Below are positions 20,537-28,154 of a stretch of 37,056 nt of DNA, one piece after another. Where the stretch lies: positions 1 to 37,056 of the forward strand of contig CABRFG010000014.1 of NCBI GenBank assembly GCA_902470095.1. Direction: 5' to 3'. The position numbers and the translations under genes were made by a program. The notes below the pieces were generated by a model, which had not been told where the DNA came from, did no database searches, and worked only from the letters and a program-made list of their open reading frames with translations. Position 1 is the first letter of the stretch. Every line of letters begins with the position of its first letter. This DNA is from an uncultured Collinsella sp. (GTDB lineage: Bacteria > Actinomycetota > Coriobacteriia > Coriobacteriales > Coriobacteriaceae).

Positions 20537-21841
20537 CTAGATCTCGGTCTCCGCATGGCCTCGCTGCGCCTCGGGCAGCTCCCCGTAGAGCGGATGGTCT
20601 TCGAGCCTAAAGCGCTCGACCTGTTCGGGAGTGCGACCGCGTACAAAGAGCCACGAGCGATCGATCGGCGTCGCCATGAGTGTGCTGGGCAGCGCGTCGG
20701 CGCGGTCGGAAAACACCCGGGCGCTCTCGGGATCCTGGAACGCCAGCACCAGATGCGTGTCACAGTTGCCCATGATGGAGCGAGCTCGCGCCTCGCCGTA
20801 GAGCGCATTGAGCTGGTTGGTCGACTGCAACAGCAGCGTTGCCCAGATGTTGCGGCTTCGGATAATCGAGAGCACGTTGTCGATCTGGGGGATCTGCAGA
20901 TTTGCGAAGTCATCGAGCATAAAGCGCACGGGCACGGGCAGGCTGCCGTCGGGCTGCCTATCGGCCTCACGAATGAGGCCCATAAACGCCTGCGAAATAA
21001 AGAGGCCGGTCAGCGGATCGAGATTGCGGTCAATATCGCTCACGGTTACAAACAGGGCGCAGGGGGTGTGTCCCATGGAAGCGAAGTCCACCTGATGGCA
21101 CTCACGATAGAGCTGTGCCGCACCGTCGAACCCCAGACACATGACCTTTTCGGCAAGGATGCCGACGATGCTCGCGTGCATGCGCTCGGCATTTTGCGTA
21201 ATGGCGTAGCGCCGCCATAGCGAGAGGGCATAGCTTTGGGGGTCGGTCGTGATCAGATCGTCAAACAATCGGGCCGTGACACCGTCCTGCAGGTGCTCGA
21301 TCAGCTTGATGACTGAGCTGATCGTCTGCTCGTCGGCGGGTAGCTGTTCGGTGACGTAGGCGATAAGACACGACAGCAGGTTTGCCGCCGCATGATCCCA
21401 AAAAGGCTGGTTGTTGTCCTCGATGGGGCAGATGGCCTTTGCCACCGAGAGGATGTCCTGCTGGTTGGGCCTGCCGTCCGCCTTGCGGCGAATGTGCCTC
21501 AGGGGGTTGTAGCCGCAGCGCTCGATGCCGGGCGCAAGGGCCGGGACGGTGTTGAGGTCGGCGAAGTTGAGACATTGCACGCGGTAACCGTGGGCTGCCA
21601 GCACGGGTCCCACTTCGCGACAGAGCGTGCCTTTGGTGTCGAGCACGATGTAGCTTGCGTTCATTTGCAGCAGGTTGGGCTTGAGGACGTTTCGGGTCTT
21701 GCCGGCTCCCGAGGGGCCGATCACAAGTGCGTTGTTGTTGAGTCCCGTTTGGCGGGTGTCGCAGGAAAGCGTTCGATCCTTGGCGAGGATGGTGGACGAT
21801 GCGGACTCAGATGCGGCGAGGCGGCTGGCGAGGTTAGACAT
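20537..21841 (-). CDS. Soluble VirD4/TraG-like ATPase (type IV coupling protein family)
   Basis: 434 residues; AAGGAGG precedes the ATG at 21841 with 6-nt spacing. The TraG/VirD4 (TraD-type) ATPase core is clear: Walker A GPSGAGKT (42-49), NASYIVLDTKGTL, Walker B FMLDDFANLQIP (307-318), then IIRSRNIWATLLLQSTNQL and the motif GNCDTHLVLAFQDPESA. Two deviations: no N-terminal membrane helices, which coupling proteins normally have, and LDDFAN in place of the usual LDEFAN, so the catalytic Glu is Asp. Its start overlaps the ClpP-like stop by 8 nt (ATGTCTAA), implying coupled expression. There is no relaxase or T4SS gene nearby, so a role outside conjugation, or in a decayed element, is possible. 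Confidence 0.88.
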   Translation of the reverse strand: MSNLASRLAASESASSTILAKDRTLSCDTRQTGLNNNALVIGPSGAGKTRNVLKPNLLQMNASYIVLDTKGTLCREVGPVLAAHGYRVQCLNFADLNTVPALAPGIERCGYNPLRHIRRKADGRPNQQDILSVAKAICPIEDNNQPFWDHAAANLLSCLIAYVTEQLPADEQTISSVIKLIEHLQDGVTARLFDDLITTDPQSYALSLWRRYAITQNAERMHASIVGILAEKVMCLGFDGAAQLYRECHQVDFASMGHTPCALFVTVSDIDRNLDPLTGLFISQAFMGLIREADRQPDGSLPVPVRFMLDDFANLQIPQIDNVLSIIRSRNIWATLLLQSTNQLNALYGEARARSIMGNCDTHLVLAFQDPESARVFSDRADALPSTLMATPIDRSWLFVRGRTPEQVERFRLEDHPLYGELPEAQRGHAETEI

Positions 21842-22451
21842 GGGCGACCTCCTTGGTGGTCGAGAGGATTTCGTGGGCAAAGCCGAGCTCGACGGCGCGC
21901 TCGGCCGAAAGGTAGGTGTCTTTTGCAGTGAGGGACTGGATGCGCTTGGGCGTGAGGCCGCTGCGGTCCGAGAGGATTTGCGTGAGGGTCTTGCGGGTCT
22001 GCATGAGACGCCGGCTGGTTTCCTGCAGCGCAAGTGCCGAGCCGCCTGCCCCCTGGGGGATCAGCGGGTCGTGAATCATGAGCTCTGCATGGGGCGCCAT
22101 ACGGCGATCGTCGCCGCCCATAAAGATCACGGCGCCCATGGACGCGGCGAATTCCAGGCAGACGGTGCGGATGGGGCACGATGCGAGGCGCATGGCGTCA
22201 TAGATCGCAAGACCCGATCGCACGCTTCCGCCGGCGCTGGCGACAAATATGGTGATGGGGCGGCTGGGGTCGGTGGCATCGAGCAGGCGGATCTGCTGGC
22301 ATAGGTCGTGGGCCATCGGGGTTTCGATGTTTCCCATGACGGAGAGCTCGCGACGAGCGAGCATCTCATCGTAAATGCTGGTGAGCGTGATACCTCGGGC
22401 GGATTCACGCATGGTGAGGGGGCTGATGATGGGGGAATGATTGGTGTCCAT
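21834..22451 (-). CDS. ClpP-like serine protease
   Basis: 205 residues; AAAGGAG lies 5 nt before the ATG. The ClpP/crotonase fold and complete catalytic triad are visible: Ser104 in FAASMGAV, His127 in LMIHDPL and Asp178 in TAKDTYLSA, together with the SAGGSVRSGLAIYDAM oxyanion-region motif. ClpP normally works as a tetradecamer fed by ClpX/A/C. Here it is encoded between an unknown gene and a VirD4-like ATPase, and sequence divergence suggests that it is not the housekeeping ClpP. Whether the neighbouring ATPase serves as its partner is speculation. Phage and mobile-element ClpP homologues are a known alternative. Confidence 0.9.
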   Translation of the reverse strand: MDTNHSPIISPLTMRESARGITLTSIYDEMLARRELSVMGNIETPMAHDLCQQIRLLDATDPSRPITIFVASAGGSVRSGLAIYDAMRLASCPIRTVCLEFAASMGAVIFMGGDDRRMAPHAELMIHDPLIPQGAGGSALALQETSRRLMQTRKTLTQILSDRSGLTPKRIQSLTAKDTYLSAERAVELGFAHEILSTTKEVAHV

Positions 22452-22514
22452 GAGGACTCCTTTCTGTTGGTTGTGTTGTGGAATAGGATTGTTGCCCGCG
22501 CAGAGGCTGGTGGG

Positions 22515-23405
22515 CTACAGGGTTCGTCCGAGCCTGAGATCGAGCTCGGTTGTGGGGCAGGCTGCCTGTTCGTGCGGCTCGCAAGCGCCAAGGGCTCCAA
22601 AGCGATGGAGCGTTGCGGCGGGCGTGGTGTAGGCGAGCCGCAGCTGATGCTCGACAGGGGCACATCCGTCATTTTTGTAATGAGCCGCGTAGTACTGCGC
22701 GATGCTGGCGTTCATCTCGCTGCCATTGCGATGGCGCTCAAACTGGCGTCTGCAGGTCTCGATGATCTTTGCTACCGACTTGGGTGCCGTCGCGGGAACA
22801 AGGGCGAGATAGCCCTCAAATAGCTCGTTGATGCTCAGGAGGCACAGCAGATCGATCAGCGTCCTTATGGCTGCTCCCTCGGCGGAAAAGTGCGCGGTCA
22901 TGCGGTTATATCGGTTGCGGTCGACGATGGCCGCATGGGGTCTTGGAGTTTTCTGCCCCGTGGTCCCGGGCTTTTGCCGCGCCTGTGTATTGAGCTCGAC
23001 GTTGCAGCGCTTGAGGCCGTCCAACGGAAGGAACAGTGCGGTGCGCAGGGTGTTCCGCTTGCTTTCGAGTTCATGACGCTCGTCGGGTTCCCATTCGAGC
23101 TTGAGTTTCGTGTCGAGCGCCGTAAGCATATGGGCTAGGCAGCCTACGGTAAGAACGTACGAATCGTTGTCGCGTTTTGGGGCATAGGGGTCTGTCAGCT
23201 TGCGAATGTCGGGGTCGCCCATGATCTTTGTGCAGCGCTTCAGCAGTTGGGGGTGGTCGGTCAAGATCGTCGCGAGCGGTAGCGACGCGTAGTTCTTGAT
23301 GGTCGCGGCGGCAAAGGCGGCGTCATATTCGTTTGCATATGCTCGCTCAATGCGGGCATCCAGAATGCTTTTCTTATCGCCGTCTTCAGCGTGGTAGTTT
23401 GTCAT
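22515..23405 (-). CDS. Unknown protein, first gene of the ClpP-like/VirD4-like cluster
   Basis: 296 residues; GGAGA sits 5 nt before the ATG at 23405, and the frame extension to 23561 covers a direct-repeat region without an SD. I do not recognise the family. It is a soluble, mostly helical and charged protein: an N-terminal TIKNYASLPLATILTDHPQLL, a central Arg/Lys-rich linker (RQKPGTTGQKTPRPHAAIVD), and a C-terminal helical part ending in a Cys/His-containing tail (GALGACEPHEQAAC). No transmembrane segment. It lies 63 nt upstream of the ClpP-like gene on the same strand, so it probably forms an operon with it and may be a substrate, adaptor or sensor. Confidence 0.7.
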   Translation of the reverse strand: MTNYHAEDGDKKSILDARIERAYANEYDAAFAAATIKNYASLPLATILTDHPQLLKRCTKIMGDPDIRKLTDPYAPKRDNDSYVLTVGCLAHMLTALDTKLKLEWEPDERHELESKRNTLRTALFLPLDGLKRCNVELNTQARQKPGTTGQKTPRPHAAIVDRNRYNRMTAHFSAEGAAIRTLIDLLCLLSINELFEGYLALVPATAPKSVAKIIETCRRQFERHRNGSEMNASIAQYYAAHYKNDGCAPVEHQLRLAYTTPAATLHRFGALGACEPHEQAACPTTELDLRLGRTL

Positions 23406-24002
23406 AGCTTCTCCAATCGGTTGATGTTCGTGCTGTTTGTTGATGTGTTGGTTGTCGTGAGTGATGTGCTTGCCGTGGGTGATGTGCTGACGTTGGGGTG
23501 CTATGCGGTTTTCAATGAGCCCGTGAGGCAGTTGCTGCAGGGGCGGGATGGAACGGCCCATGCAAGGCGGAAGGCATCGTGCTCAAAATCGAGACAGCAA
23601 TGCCCTGGGTGCCTCACATGTGGCAGTTACCTCATTAAGTTGTCATTGCGTTTGGGGTTGTACTTTGCCGATTTTCTTTCTCTTACACGCTGAAAACTGA
23701 AACTGAATATGCTCGATCAAACGATGACCACCGGAGCGGTCATCTTTAAAGTACGTTCGTTTTGCTGATTTGACAAGAACTAATTTTGAAATTTTTTTCT
23801 ACGGGATGAAATGAGGTCGATGGGGTGGCCGCGTTTAGCGTCGTCGGCTTTGTATGTGGTGGCTCGGCGTATGGGACGCGCCCTACGGTTACACGCTGTT
23901 CATGTTCGGGACAATATGGCTTTTTATCCGTTGCAGACAGAGCTGCAGTAGGTGTTCTGTATGATGACTCAGACAAGGTTGCTCAATGACAGGGAGGCAC
24001 AT
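23406..24002. other. 597-bp non-coding region between divergent units
   Basis: No supported gene. It holds two imperfect 18-bp tandem repeats (23457-23474 and 23475-23492, about 13 of 18 positions shared) with related GATGTG/GTGCT words back to about 23421, a 7-bp stem GATGACC / GGTCATC (23723-23729, 23738-23744) and an AT-rich stretch (about 23765-23800). The region is noticeably AT-richer than its surroundings and should contain the promoters for both the ClpP-cluster and the HAD gene, but I could not identify convincing -35/-10 pairs. Confidence 0.5.
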
Positions 24003-24845
24003 ATGTCTATCAAGGCCATCGCAATGGATATCGACGGCACACTCACCAACGACCAGAAGGTCATTAGCCCGCGCACGCGTGAGAAGCTGCTCGCGGCGCA
24101 GGAGTCGGGCATTAAGCTCATCTTGGCCTCGGGCCGTCCCGTATGGGGTCTTCACGCCCTGGCCCAAGAGCTCGACCTTCAGAACCATGATGGTTTGCTG
24201 GTGGCCTTTAACGGCGCTCACGTCGTCGATGCCCAGACCGACGAGATGCTGTTCGATCAGGCTATGCCTGCCGACGAATTGCATCGCCTGATTGATCACC
24301 TGCGTAATTATGACGTGATCCCTATGATTTCGCTCGGTCGCAATCTGCATGTCGAGGACTCGTATCATTGCATGATCACGCTGCCTGACGGCTCGCAGAA
24401 GAATATCGTCAAGTATGAGCGCGATGCGTGCGATCTTAAGATTCGTGAGGTCGAGAGCTTGCATGAGGTCGTGGATGCTTATCCCGTGGACAAGCTACTC
24501 ACTGCGGGCGATCCGGCCTATCTGCAAGCGTATCACGAGGAGATGTACGCGCCCTTTACTCAGACGCTTTCGGGCATGTTTACGGCCGACTGGTACTTTG
24601 AGTTTACGGCGCCCGGCATCGATAAGGCTCGCGCGCTCGAGGGTTCCCTGTCCAAGTTAGGTATCGATGCCAGCGAGGTCGTATCGTTTGGTGACGGCCA
24701 GAACGACAAGTCCATGATTGAGTGGGCCGGCACTGGTGTTGCCATGGGCAACGCGGTTGACGAGGTTAAGGCCGTGGCCCAGATGGTGACCGCCAATAAC
24801 AACGAAGACGGCATTGCGGTGGCGCTGGATAAGCTGCTGGGTTAG
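24003..24845 (+). CDS. HAD-superfamily phosphatase, Cof subfamily
   Basis: 280 residues; AGGGAGG is 5 nt before the ATG at 24003, so the in-frame upstream ATG at 23952 is not used. Motif I MDIDGTLTND, motif II ILASGRP and motif III/IV FGDGQNDKSMI define a Cof-type HAD phosphatase with the C2 cap domain. These dephosphorylate sugar phosphates, flavin or pyridoxal phosphates; the substrate cannot be inferred. A weak terminator separates it from a second HAD gene. Confidence 0.92.
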   Translation: MSIKAIAMDIDGTLTNDQKVISPRTREKLLAAQESGIKLILASGRPVWGLHALAQELDLQNHDGLLVAFNGAHVVDAQTDEMLFDQAMPADELHRLIDHLRNYDVIPMISLGRNLHVEDSYHCMITLPDGSQKNIVKYERDACDLKIREVESLHEVVDAYPVDKLLTAGDPAYLQAYHEEMYAPFTQTLSGMFTADWYFEFTAPGIDKARALEGSLSKLGIDASEVVSFGDGQNDKSMIEWAGTGVAMGNAVDEVKAVAQMVTANNNEDGIAVALDKLLG

Positions 24846-24868
24846 AATCGCCGATTAATGCATGGTTC

Positions 24869-24894
24869 GGGCGCCTGCTCGCGGGCGTCCTTTT
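24869..24894 (+). terminator. Short hairpin between the two HAD genes
   Basis: Stem GGGCGCC (24869-24875) with GGCGTCC (24884-24890), one G-T pair, then TTTT. It is only 15 nt before the next GTG start, so termination would be partial if the genes are co-transcribed. Confidence 0.55.
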
Positions 24895-24909
24895 GTTAGG
24901 GAGGGTGCC

Positions 24910-25569
24910 GTGTCCGCATTTCCGTTTGACGCCGTTATCTTTGACATGGACGGCGTTTTGGTCGATACCGAGTTTTACTATCAAAAGGAACTCGAGAAGT
25001 TTATCGATTACCTGCAGATTTCTGTGACGCGCGACGAGCTTAATGCGATTGTTGGTTCATCGCACCGTGATTTTCAGCAGGTGCTCGTCGATTGGCATGA
25101 GCGTGCGGGTTTGGGCAAGCTCAGCGTCGAGGCTGCCGAGGCACGCTATGAGGTGTGGGCGAGCGCGTATTCCTGCGACTATAGAAAACTGCTCAACCCC
25201 GGCGTCGCCGAGACGCTGGCGGGGCTGAAAGAACGTGGGGTTCGCGTTGCGCTGGCATCGTCGTCTCCTCTCAACAATATCGAAGAGGTGCTGGGTACCT
25301 GCGGCATTCGTGAATACTTTGAGTTTTTGGTCTCGGGTGAGCAGTTCAAGCGCAGCAAGCCCGATCCTGATATCTATCTGCATGCTATAGATCGTTTGGG
25401 ATTGCTCGCGGATCGCTGTTGCTGTGTGGAGGACTCTCTGTATGGCATCACCGCCGGCAAGCGAGCCGGCCTGACAGTCATTGCCAAGCGCGAGGAACGC
25501 TTTGGCTTTAGCCAGGATGCCGCGGACAAGATTATCGACCAGCTGCCGGAGCTGCTCACGCTTTCTTAG
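24910..25569 (+). CDS. HAD-superfamily hydrolase, beta-phosphoglucomutase-like
   Basis: 219 residues from a GTG with AGGGAGGG upstream. Motif I FDMDGVLVDTE, motif II ALASSSP, the Lys of SKPDPDIYLHA and motif IV CCVEDSLYGITAGKRAG match the beta-phosphoglucomutase / phosphatase subgroup with a helical cap. It probably acts on a sugar phosphate. It follows the Cof-type HAD gene closely and could be in one unit with it. Confidence 0.92.
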   Translation: MSAFPFDAVIFDMDGVLVDTEFYYQKELEKFIDYLQISVTRDELNAIVGSSHRDFQQVLVDWHERAGLGKLSVEAAEARYEVWASAYSCDYRKLLNPGVAETLAGLKERGVRVALASSSPLNNIEEVLGTCGIREYFEFLVSGEQFKRSKPDPDIYLHAIDRLGLLADRCCCVEDSLYGITAGKRAGLTVIAKREERFGFSQDAADKIIDQLPELLTLS

Positions 25570-25653
25570 GAGTGCGGTAGTTGCGCGTTTTTCGGGTCTG
25601 ATGAGTAAATAGCCAACATTTTGGTGCGACACCTAGCATACTTTAAGCTTATG

Positions 25654-25692
25654 CGGGCTTAAGGGCTTGTTGAATGCCCTTAAGCCCGTTTT
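25654..25692 (+). terminator. Perfect terminator hairpin directly ahead of gntR
   Basis: A 13-bp perfect stem (CGGGCTTAAGGGC, 25654-25666, with complement 25676-25688), 9-nt loop, TTTT. It ends the HAD unit, but only 27 nt separate it from the gntR ATG, leaving no room for a promoter; attenuation or read-through is implied for gntR. Confidence 0.85.
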
Positions 25693-25719
25693 AGAATTAA
25701 TTGTGCTGGGAGAGGGTAT

Positions 25720-26463
25720 ATGCCATCGACTGAAGGGCCAACTGACGGTAAAGCAGCGATACCGCTGTACCAACAGGTCATTGATATCATTAAAAACGAA
25801 ATCAACTCCGGCGCCTACAAGGCAGGCGCGCGGATACCCAACGAATTCGAATTGGCTGAGAGCTATAAAGTTGGCCGCGTTACCGTGCGACGCGCTATTG
25901 AGGAGCTCGTCCAGCAGGGCTATCTAACGAAGCGACAGGGGAAAGGCACGTTTGTCAATGCCCCCAAGCTCAAGCGCAAGATTCGCCAGAAGGATGACGT
26001 CCAGAGTTTTTCGGACGCATGCCGCGTTAATGGAATGGAACCGGGGGCGTGTGTCATTTCGAGGAAGATACTGCCGGCGGATTCCACCGAAGCACAGTTC
26101 TTTGGTGTTCCCGTTGGAACTGACTTGATTTGCGTTGAGCGCGTGCGTACTGCCGATGGCGTCCCTGTCATGCTCGAGAACAACATATACGTTTACGAGG
26201 ACAACGCCTATCTATCAACGGCACCTCTATCTAACCAATCCATTTTTGAGTTCGTGCACAACCGGACGGGCCGCACGCCCGCGTTTACCGGCCCGTGCAC
26301 ACTCGAGATCGCGTGCGCGTCGCCCGAGGTCGCTCGACTGTTGGCAGTTCCCGTTGGCGAACCCTTGTTTTATATGGAAGCCTTCTTTTTCGATGAGCAG
26401 CGGCGGCCGTTTATCATCGGTCGTCAGCGAATCGTTGGGTCTCGCTACGTTTTTGACATCTAG
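25720..26463 (+). CDS. GntR-family transcriptional regulator (HutC/UTRA type)
   Basis: 247 residues. The N-terminal winged helix is classical GntR (PLYQQVIDIIKNEINSG, then LAESYKVGRVTVRRAIEELVQQGYL and KRQGKGTFV). Residues about 95-245 form a UTRA ligand domain (GTDLICVERVRTADGVPVMLE, PLFYMEAFFFDE, FIIGRQRIVGSRYVFDI), which usually binds a phosphorylated sugar or amino sugar. FrlR and FraR of the fructosamine systems belong to this subfamily. Its position just before the transporter operon and the palindrome at 26617-26639 make it the likely local repressor. Confidence 0.92.
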   Translation: MPSTEGPTDGKAAIPLYQQVIDIIKNEINSGAYKAGARIPNEFELAESYKVGRVTVRRAIEELVQQGYLTKRQGKGTFVNAPKLKRKIRQKDDVQSFSDACRVNGMEPGACVISRKILPADSTEAQFFGVPVGTDLICVERVRTADGVPVMLENNIYVYEDNAYLSTAPLSNQSIFEFVHNRTGRTPAFTGPCTLEIACASPEVARLLAVPVGEPLFYMEAFFFDEQRRPFIIGRQRIVGSRYVFDI

Positions 26464-26475
26464 GACATTGCGAAT

Positions 26476-26511
26476 GGAAGCGCCCGGTGGATCATCTCAC
26501 CGGGCGTTTCC
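26476..26511 (+). terminator. Terminator after gntR
   Basis: A 14-bp stem (26476-26489 with 26498-26511, one G-T pair), 8-nt loop; TTT lies within the right arm. This separates gntR from the operon promoter. Confidence 0.65.
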
Positions 26512-26573
26512 ATACCGTTCACGGCGCAAACGCAACCGTTCAACCACGTTGCGGCAATCAGTTTGAAATTATC

Positions 26574-26602
26574 TTGATGAAGGAAAAAGCTGCTGGTAAT
26601 CT
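26574..26602 (+). promoter_or_regulatory. Predicted promoter of the fructosamine-type operon
   Basis: TTGATG (26574-26579) and TAATCT (26597-26602) are exactly 17 nt apart. The expected start near 26609 is just upstream of the palindrome at 26617-26639. Confidence 0.55.
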
Positions 26603-26616
26603 ATGGGACGTCATAG

Positions 26617-26639
26617 AACGTTTGCATTGTGCAAACGTT
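26617..26639. promoter_or_regulatory. Perfect 10-bp palindromic operator candidate
   Basis: AACGTTTGCA (26617-26626), centre TTG, then TGCAAACGTT (26630-26639). It sits immediately downstream of the predicted start, where a bound repressor would block elongation. The GntR/UTRA protein encoded next door is the obvious candidate binder (inference). Confidence 0.6.
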
Positions 26640-26681
26640 GAAGCGAGATGCGATGCAGTCTCGAGTTCTTTGGGGGTATCT

Positions 26682-28145
26682 ATGTCAGATACGAAGGCGA
26701 AGAAGACAAACAGACGTTTTAAGTTCAAATTACCGCATGTCTATACGATCATGTTCTTGCTAATCGTTGTCTTTGCGGTCCTGACTTGGATCGTTCCCTC
26801 TGGCCAGTATCAGCGCAAGACGATTTCGACAGCGGCGGGCGAGCGTGAAGTCGCCGTTGCTGGAACCTATGAACAGGTCGATAAGAACTACACCGATTCC
26901 GAGACCGGCGAGACCATCAATCTGGGCCAGGATATCTTCGCGGTTCTGCAAGCGCCCACCAAGGGTATCCAGGAGGCTGCCGACGTCGTTGCGTTCGTCT
27001 TATTGATTGGCGGATCGTTCGCAATCATCACCAAGACCAACGCTTTGAATGCCGGCATGAGCCGTGTGGTTAAAAAGCTCAAGAACAAGGACATCCTCAT
27101 CATTCCCATCACGATGACGTTGCTGTCCATTTGCGGCACTACGTTTGGTATGTCTGAGGAAGCCCTGCCGTTCTATGCCATCTTCATTCCCATCATGATG
27201 GGTATCGGTTATGACTCGATGACGGCATTCATCATCTGCTTCCTTGGTCCCAACCTGGGATATTGTGCTTCGACCATCGACCCGTTTAATGTTTTGATCG
27301 CCCAAGGCATCATTGGCATCGAGGGCAATCCGCAACTGTGGCTGCGCGCCGTTTCTTGGGTCATCTTCACTGCCGTCGGTATCGCATGGGCCATGCGCTA
27401 CGCCATGCGCGTCAAGAAAAACCCCGAGTCGTCCATTACGTACGAGGACGATAAGCTCAAGCGTATTGAGTTTTCCGTGACCGATGCCTCCATCGAGGAA
27501 GAGTTCACTATCCGTCAGAAGCTCGTGCTTATCGATTTTGCCTGCGGTATGGGCATTATCGTCTGGGGTCTTGTTACCCAGGGCTGGTACATGAATGAGA
27601 TTTCCGCCGTGTTCCTTGGCATGGGCTTGCTTGCCGGTATCCTGGGCGGCCTTGACCAGCAGACGATCGCTGAGGAGTTCGTTAAGGGTCTCGCCGACTT
27701 TGCGTACGCTGCCATCGTTATCGGTATCGCTCGCGGTATTCTGGTCATCGCCGAGGGTGGCATGATCATCGACACCATCCTCCAGGCGCTCGCTACTGCG
27801 CTCGCCGGTGCACCAGCCGCCGTCTACACCACGTTTATGTATATCGTCCTTGGCCTGCTCTCTTTGCTGGTTCCCTCGAGTTCTGGCCTGGCGGCGCTCA
27901 CCATGCCCGTTATGGGCTCCCTGACCGAGCTCATGGGCCTCAATCCCGAGGCGGCCGTCACCGCGCTCCAGTTTGCCAACCAGACCATCAACACCATCAG
28001 CCCCGTGGCGGGCATGACGGTCGCCGGCCTTGCCGTGGCTAAGATTTCGTTTGGCCAATGGTGGAAGACCATTTGGAAGTTCTTCATCTTCATGGTCGTG
28101 TTTGGCTTGGTCGTTACTGCCATTTCCGGCATGCTTCCGGCGTAG
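26682..28145 (+). CDS. YfcC/DcuC-family membrane transporter
   Basis: 487 residues; GGGGG lies upstream of the ATG at 26682, and the frame extension to 26487 runs through terminator, promoter and operator. A basic N-terminus (KAKKTNRRFKFKLPH) precedes the first helix (TIMFLLIVVFAVLTWIVPSG). About 11-12 hydrophobic spans follow, with signature loops GTTFGMSEEALPFYAI, GYCASTIDPFNVLIAQ and LVPSSSGLAALTMPVMG, typical of YfcC proteins (C4-dicarboxylate / basic amino-acid carrier group). As I recall, the fructose-asparagine transporter FraA is of the Dcu type, so import of an Amadori compound is plausible. First gene of the operon. Confidence 0.9.
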   Translation: MSDTKAKKTNRRFKFKLPHVYTIMFLLIVVFAVLTWIVPSGQYQRKTISTAAGEREVAVAGTYEQVDKNYTDSETGETINLGQDIFAVLQAPTKGIQEAADVVAFVLLIGGSFAIITKTNALNAGMSRVVKKLKNKDILIIPITMTLLSICGTTFGMSEEALPFYAIFIPIMMGIGYDSMTAFIICFLGPNLGYCASTIDPFNVLIAQGIIGIEGNPQLWLRAVSWVIFTAVGIAWAMRYAMRVKKNPESSITYEDDKLKRIEFSVTDASIEEEFTIRQKLVLIDFACGMGIIVWGLVTQGWYMNEISAVFLGMGLLAGILGGLDQQTIAEEFVKGLADFAYAAIVIGIARGILVIAEGGMIIDTILQALATALAGAPAAVYTTFMYIVLGLLSLLVPSSSGLAALTMPVMGSLTELMGLNPEAAVTALQFANQTINTISPVAGMTVAGLAVAKISFGQWWKTIWKFFIFMVVFGLVVTAISGMLPA

Positions 28146-28154
28146 GTGGTTGTG

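Noticed and set aside
23391..23693. Small plus-strand ORF with a valine-rich hydrophobic N-terminus next to the ClpP-cluster
   Set aside because: No SD; the hydrophobic pattern comes from the GATGTG/GTGCT repeats, and it overlaps the start of the divergent gene.
20537..24002. Integrated conjugative element boundaries (tRNA, att repeats, integrase)
   Set aside because: No tRNA, integrase, relaxase or flanking direct repeats could be seen around the VirD4-like gene within the window.
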